A DNA stretch of 64,000 nucleotides, taken from the NCBI GenBank assembly GCA_964627935.1, contig CAZVLB010000004.1, forward strand, positions 1 to 64,000, in the 5' to 3' direction. The first letter of the stretch is position 1, and each line of letters begins with the position of its first letter. The notes below the pieces were generated by a model that was not told where the DNA came from, searched no databases, and was given only the letters and a program-made list of their open reading frames with translations. The translations under genes and the position numbers were made by a program. Positions 60,339 to 64,000 of this stretch are shown here, piece after piece. The DNA is from JAABVY01 sp964627935 (GTDB lineage Bacteria > Zixibacteria > MSB-5A5 > JAABVY01).

Positions 60339-62042
60339 CTATTTCTGGCCGATACTTATCGGAAGAATTATTGTAAATGTGCTTCCTTCACCGGGCATTG
60401 AATCAACCTCGATATGCCCCTTCAGGCTTTTAATTATACCATAGCTGACAGACAGGCCCAGGCCGGTGCCCTTGCCGACTTCTTTGGTTGTAAAGAACGG
60501 CAGGAAAATCTTCTCCATCTGTTCATGGGTCATGCCTTTGCCTGTATCGCTGATCGAGATTCGTAAATACTGCCCTTCCTGCTCGGTTGAAACCGTAATT
60601 TTTCCCGGTTTTCCTTCCAGAGCATCGGCAGCATTATTTATTATATTCAGAATAACCTGCTGAAGCTGATTACCGTCAGTTTGAATATGCGGGATAGCGG
60701 TATCATAGTTTTTGACTATTTCGATATTCGAAACGGCCATCTCACGCATCAGTAGACCGTCGATTACCTCGTTAATGACCTTATGTATGTCATTTGATTT
60801 TACCTCGATATCAGACTTGCGCACGAACCTGAGAAGTTTGTGAGTGATATCACGGCAGCGGAAGACTGAATGCTGGATGTTGTCGAGATGTTCCTTGAGC
60901 TGATCAGGCTCCATCGGGGTGCCGAATTCGGGATTCATGTAGTCCTTTATAAGGCCGGCTTCCTCATTGATTACAGCCAGCGGATTATTGATTTCATGTG
61001 CAATTCCGGCCGCCAGCTCTCCGACCGAGGCAAGTTTGGAGGCATGCTCGAGCTGTGCACGGGTGCGGTCGGTTTCCATCTGCAATTCGACCAGCTTTTT
61101 GGCACGCGTGATGATTATCAGTATGATCAATAGAACTACAGGAAGGGCAATTATGATTACAGTCTGATTGACCGAACTCAGAAGACCCTGGGGCTGTGGA
61201 TTTGTGCGCTGGACAATCAAAGCCCAGTCGGCAGTCCTCAGCCACGAGTAAGCATAGGTTATTTCCGTATTGTCAATCTCCACTTCTTCGGCTCCCAGCC
61301 GTGGAGTGGTGGGCGGGACTATTGATGATGACTCCAGGGCAGTACCCATATGCGGAGTAACCAGCTGATGGTAACCGTCTTTATTGACAATCGAAATATT
61401 AACCTCGTCGGCGCCCTCCAATGAAAGCATATACTCATATATCTTCTCAGGATCGAGTGTGGCGCGCAAAACCACATACTGGTCATTGATCATTCTGGAG
61501 ACGGCGATTGTAAAGTGCGGACGCTGGCGAAAACCAAGGTAGATGTCGGTGATGATATAGTTTTCTTCCTTTTGACGAAGAGTTTGATACCATTGCTCCG
61601 ATGAGTAATTGCGCTGTTCCAGCGAGGGATAGGGCCCGGCATAGGCCGTTTGCACCCCCTCGGGATTGAAAAAACCGATATCCACAAATGTCTCGCTGGT
61701 TTTTTTGAGAACCTTGAGATAGCTCTGAAGCTGCTCCGAGGTGGGCGGTATTTGCAGCTTGGGATCGTCAATCACGTTGTCGAGATTAATTATCCTTTCA
61801 GTCAAAAACAGATTGAGCGTATTGGACTGGTTTTCAGCAATGGCTGTCAGGTGCAGACGATTGCTTTCGGATAAAAGATTATTGTACTGGATATTGAAAT
61901 AGATGATTAGTAAAAGAAGGGGACCCAAATAGGTCAAAAGCAGCCGTATGACCTGTTTTCGTCGCAGTTCCCGATAATGATCCTTCCCAAATGGCAGGGT
62001 ATCAATCGGGGACGCGGCATTTTTGCGAGAACCTGATGCCAT
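60339..62042 (-). CDS. Membrane sensor histidine kinase with extracytoplasmic dCache-type domain
   Basis: The 567-residue protein has a membrane helix (about 31-51), a large extracytoplasmic double-Cache-like sensor (52-285), a second helix (293-313) and no HAMP. A coiled coil leads to HisKA with His349 in I-A-H-E-I-N-N-P-L and an ATPase domain (N-I-I-N-N-A-A-D-A-L, D-T-G-K-G-M, G-T-G-L-G-L). This is the layout of DctB/NtrB-type kinases, which sense dicarboxylates or similar ligands. It is the first gene of the operon and lies 45 bases before the receiver-transporter fusion, its likely phosphorylation target. A consensus promoter and a stable hairpin precede its start codon. Confidence 0.92.
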   Translation of the reverse strand: MASGSRKNAASPIDTLPFGKDHYRELRRKQVIRLLLTYLGPLLLLIIYFNIQYNNLLSESNRLHLTAIAENQSNTLNLFLTERIINLDNVIDDPKLQIPPTSEQLQSYLKVLKKTSETFVDIGFFNPEGVQTAYAGPYPSLEQRNYSSEQWYQTLRQKEENYIITDIYLGFRQRPHFTIAVSRMINDQYVVLRATLDPEKIYEYMLSLEGADEVNISIVNKDGYHQLVTPHMGTALESSSIVPPTTPRLGAEEVEIDNTEITYAYSWLRTADWALIVQRTNPQPQGLLSSVNQTVIIIALPVVLLIILIIITRAKKLVELQMETDRTRAQLEHASKLASVGELAAGIAHEINNPLAVINEEAGLIKDYMNPEFGTPMEPDQLKEHLDNIQHSVFRCRDITHKLLRFVRKSDIEVKSNDIHKVINEVIDGLLMREMAVSNIEIVKNYDTAIPHIQTDGNQLQQVILNIINNAADALEGKPGKITVSTEQEGQYLRISISDTGKGMTHEQMEKIFLPFFTTKEVGKGTGLGLSVSYGIIKSLKGHIEVDSMPGEGSTFTIILPISIGQK

Positions 62043-62050
62043 CTACCACC

Positions 62051-62073
62051 CACTGCCTGCTGTGCAGGTAGTG
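62051..62073 (-). promoter_or_regulatory. Hairpin in the leader of the sensor kinase mRNA
   Basis: A 10-bp stem with a 3-nt loop (CACTGCCTGC and GCAGGTAGTG on the plus strand, one G-T pair) ends 8 bases before the start codon, next to the GGGTGGT that is the only ribosome-site candidate. It could limit translation. Confidence 0.45.
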
Positions 62074-62120
62074 TTAAAGTTACCCAATATATCTAAATAG
62101 ATATACGAATAATTCGCCTG

Positions 62121-62149
62121 ATTATAGCATTCACTTGCTTTTCTGTCAA
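62121..62149 (-). promoter_or_regulatory. Consensus sigma-70 promoter of the kinase/transporter operon
   Basis: On the minus strand TTGACA (62149-62144), exactly 17 bp, TATAAT (62126-62121): a perfect match to the consensus. The leader before the kinase ATG is about 72 bases. Confidence 0.8.
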
Positions 62150-62321
62150 GGCTAATCGAATCAAATCTAGACAGCCATAAGGCGTGCGGGTGGCAGATTT
62201 CATGACAAACTCATATTAAAATTATCTTGCATCTGCGCATTAAAATCCCTAAATCTAATATAGATGGTCAAAATCAATGGGGGCTAAAAAGTTATGGATT
62301 TTCCTCGGAGCTGATAATTAT

Positions 62322-63398
62322 ATGGACCTTATTCAAAATCTGTTTGCGGATTTCACGGAATCGCTCTCCTCATGGCTGGGCGTGATCGTTGTTATTTTGC
62401 TGGCATTTATAATTACATTCGTTGCCGGCAAAAGATCGACTGCTGTGGGAAGACATAAATTCGGGGCCCAGCTTGTAAAACTGCTGGTGTTTGTGATTAG
62501 CGTGATAGTTATAATCCTGATTTTGCCGATCAGCGAATCCTCGCAAAATCAACTGCTGACCCTGATAGGAATTATTCTCAGTGCCATAATTGCGCTTTCC
62601 TCGACCACCTTTGTGGGCAATGCCATGGCCGGATTGATGCACCGCTCGATTCGCAATTTCCGCTCCGGCGATTTTATTAAAGCAGGTGATCATTTCGGCC
62701 GGGTTTCCGACCGGGGCCTGTTTCATGTCGAGGTGCAGACAATCGACAGCGACTTGATTACCATTCCAAACTTATATCTCGTAACGAATCCGGTCAAAGT
62801 CACACGTTCCAGCGGCACTATCATTTCAGCCTCCGTTTCGCTCGGCTATGATGTCCCGCGCACCACAGTCGAGAAATATCTGCTGGCCGCGGCCGAGGCA
62901 TCCGAATTGAGCGAACCGTTTGTACATGTGACCGAGCTGGGAAATTTCTCGGTAACATATCAGATTTCCGGTCTCCTGAAGGATGTCAAGCACCTGATTT
63001 CGGCCCGTTCCAACCTGCATAAGAAGATGCTGGACGAGCTCCAGGAGAATGGCATCGAGATAGTTTCACCTACATTCATGAATACCCGCGCACTCGACCC
63101 CGAACAGCCGATACTGCCCGAACGCGGCCCGCGGGAGTTTATTGAAAAGGATGATGAGATGATAAACGCCGCCGAAAAACTGCTTTTTGACAAGGCCGAA
63201 CAGGCCGAGGTCCTGGAAAAACTGAGCGACAGATTCGAGCAGCTTGGAAAAGAAATCGAGGGTCTCAAGGAACAAATCGACGGCGCACCCAATGAGATTT
63301 CTAAGGAGAGCTTAAAACAGGAAAGAGAAAGAGCGCAGAAAAGGCGCGATAGAATCGCCGAACTTCTGGAAAGGCGTGAAGACGAAGAACACAAATAG
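62322..63398 (+). CDS. MscS-family mechanosensitive ion channel
   Basis: I prefer the ATG at 62322, with GGAG 11 nt upstream and a normal N-terminus; an in-frame ATG at 62277 would add 15 residues but has no site. The 358-residue protein has about three membrane helices (about 15-35, 50-70 and 75-105), the last with the A-L-S-S-T-T-F-V-G-N-A-M-A-G pore-lining pattern. Then comes the MscS beta domain (F-R-S-G-D-F-I-K, I-T-I-P-N-L-Y-L) and the alpha/beta domain. The last 80 residues form a charged coiled coil that goes beyond the core family. It should open under membrane tension to release solutes. Confidence 0.9.
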   Translation: MDLIQNLFADFTESLSSWLGVIVVILLAFIITFVAGKRSTAVGRHKFGAQLVKLLVFVISVIVIILILPISESSQNQLLTLIGIILSAIIALSSTTFVGNAMAGLMHRSIRNFRSGDFIKAGDHFGRVSDRGLFHVEVQTIDSDLITIPNLYLVTNPVKVTRSSGTIISASVSLGYDVPRTTVEKYLLAAAEASELSEPFVHVTELGNFSVTYQISGLLKDVKHLISARSNLHKKMLDELQENGIEIVSPTFMNTRALDPEQPILPERGPREFIEKDDEMINAAEKLLFDKAEQAEVLEKLSDRFEQLGKEIEGLKEQIDGAPNEISKESLKQERERAQKRRDRIAELLERREDEEHK

Positions 63399-63437
63399 TC
63401 CCGTCAAAACAGAAGACAGTAACTAAAAGGGAGATGC

Positions 63438-64000
63438 ATGTTCAATTACATGGTCAAGAAAATGTCGAAGAAAATCGGGCTGTCGCCCGGTTCGGTTGTC
63501 TATGTCGGAACACCAAAAACCGAAAAAGTCACAATCGATATTATTGACTATGATCAGACCAATTACGAAGAAAAGAACAACGTCACTATTGAGGAATGCC
63601 TGAAGTACATCATAACCGATACGGTGACATGGATTAATGTTAACGGTGTACATGATGAAGAAATTGTAAAAAATCTTTGTGATCACTACGAGATTCATCC
63701 GCTGACCCAGGAAGATATTGCCAACACCGGCCAGCGTCCCAAGCTGGAAGAATTCCCTGATTATATTGTGTTGATCCTGAAGATGCTCTCGCTTTCAGAA
63801 GAGAGCGAACACATAGTCTCAGAACAGGTCAGTATTGTTTTCGGAAAAAATTTTGTTATTTCATTTCAGGAATATGCCGGCGACGTCTTCGACCGGGTGC
63901 GTGATCGTCTGAAGAAGACTTCGCCACGACTGCGCTTTCGCAGATCCGACTATCTGGCTTATGCCCTGGCAGATGCTGTTGTTGACCATTATTTCCTGCT
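63438..64000 (+). CDS. corA: CorA-type magnesium/cobalt transporter (5' part, runs off the window)
   Basis: The frame from ATG 63438 stays open to the window end (187 codons). It begins with M-x-x-K-K-I-G-L-S-P-G-S-V-V-Y-V-G, then I-D-Y-D and W-I-N-V-N-G-V-H-D, and H-P-L-T-Q-E-D-I-A-N-T-G-Q-R-P-K with E-E-F-P-D-Y: the cytoplasmic domain of CorA. The two membrane helices and the G-M-N pore motif lie beyond the window. GGGAG lies just upstream; an out-of-frame ATG at 63434 is not used. The gene is 40 bases after the MscS-like gene and may be co-transcribed with it. Confidence 0.92.
   Translation, partial: MFNYMVKKMSKKIGLSPGSVVYVGTPKTEKVTIDIIDYDQTNYEEKNNVTIEECLKYIITDTVTWINVNGVHDEEIVKNLCDHYEIHPLTQEDIANTGQRPKLEEFPDYIVLILKMLSLSEESEHIVSEQVSIVFGKNFVISFQEYAGDVFDRVRDRLKKTSPRLRFRRSDYLAYALADAVVDHYFL

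Noticed and set aside
1..64000. CRISPR array, insertion sequence, integrase or prophage
   Set aside because: I found no regularly spaced identical repeats, transposase or integrase motifs, or phage structural genes in the window.

Overview
The window looks like chromosomal DNA of an uncultivated FCB-group bacterium, most likely candidate phylum Zixibacteria or a close relative. Three things in the sequence point there: secreted proteins ending in dockerin type I repeats of the G-D-A-N-x-D-G / N-V-S-D-A-V form, two proteins ending in a type IX-secretion-like (Por) sorting domain with the N-Y-P-N-P-F-N-P signature, and a short (284 aa) primary sigma factor of the type used by Bacteroidetes and relatives. 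Promoters look like ordinary sigma-70 sites (TTGACA/T, 16-18 bp, TATAAT/TATATT) rather than the Bacteroidetes TAnnTTTG type. TTG start codons with good Shine-Dalgarno sites recur. The phylum assignment is inference; no rRNA gene is present.

Layout. 1-6.4 kb: tandem secreted subtilase/PKD/dockerin proteins (the last eight codons of a third copy open the window) and a sorting-domain protein. 6.5-11.4 kb: a GH35-like glycosidase, an HtrA protease and the primary sigma factor. 11.5-16.4 kb: a tight late-heme operon, hemE-hemN-hemH-hemG/Y. 16.4-23.7 kb: a metallophosphoesterase facing two paralogous ATP-grasp (PPDK N-type) proteins, one carrying a nucleotidyltransferase, then glutamate dehydrogenase with a structured leader. 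24.1-26.1 kb: a CAU tRNA, a bacterial poly(ADP-ribose) glycohydrolase and a frameshifted remnant of a secreted protein. 26.1-32 kb: a translationally coupled cyclic-nucleotide module (cNMP-binding pseudo-kinase, DUF3307 membrane protein, soluble-adenylyl-cyclase-like protein). 32-40.3 kb: lipoprotein, small membrane and periplasmic proteins, and a seven-PAS hybrid kinase. 40.5-47.4 kb: a complete phosphate regulon, phoB-phoR-pstS-pstC-pstA-pstB-phoU, with matching 11-bp repeat boxes. 47.5-52.2 kb: a CarH/LitR-like B12 regulator divergent from two secreted adhesin-like genes. 52.3-54.2 kb: a Cys/His-rich ribbon-helix-helix regulator with a znuC-znuB transporter lacking its binding protein. 54.4-57.6 kb: type II NADH dehydrogenase and an octaheme cytochrome c. 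57.7-62.0 kb: a sensor kinase, a response-regulator receiver fused to a DASS/SLC13 transporter, and a single-domain receiver. 62.3 kb to end: an MscS-like channel and the start of corA.

The most unusual systems are (1) the kinase / receiver-DASS fusion / receiver operon, which implies a phosphorelay ending directly on a membrane transporter; (2) the co-encoded cyclic-nucleotide source and sensor, the sensor having Tyr in place of the phospho-accepting His; and (3) the pair of ATP-grasp proteins that lack the phosphohistidine and PEP domains of their family and share an unassigned C-terminal domain. Heme synthesis, the octaheme cytochrome and NDH-2 fit a respiratory lifestyle with flexible oxygen use.
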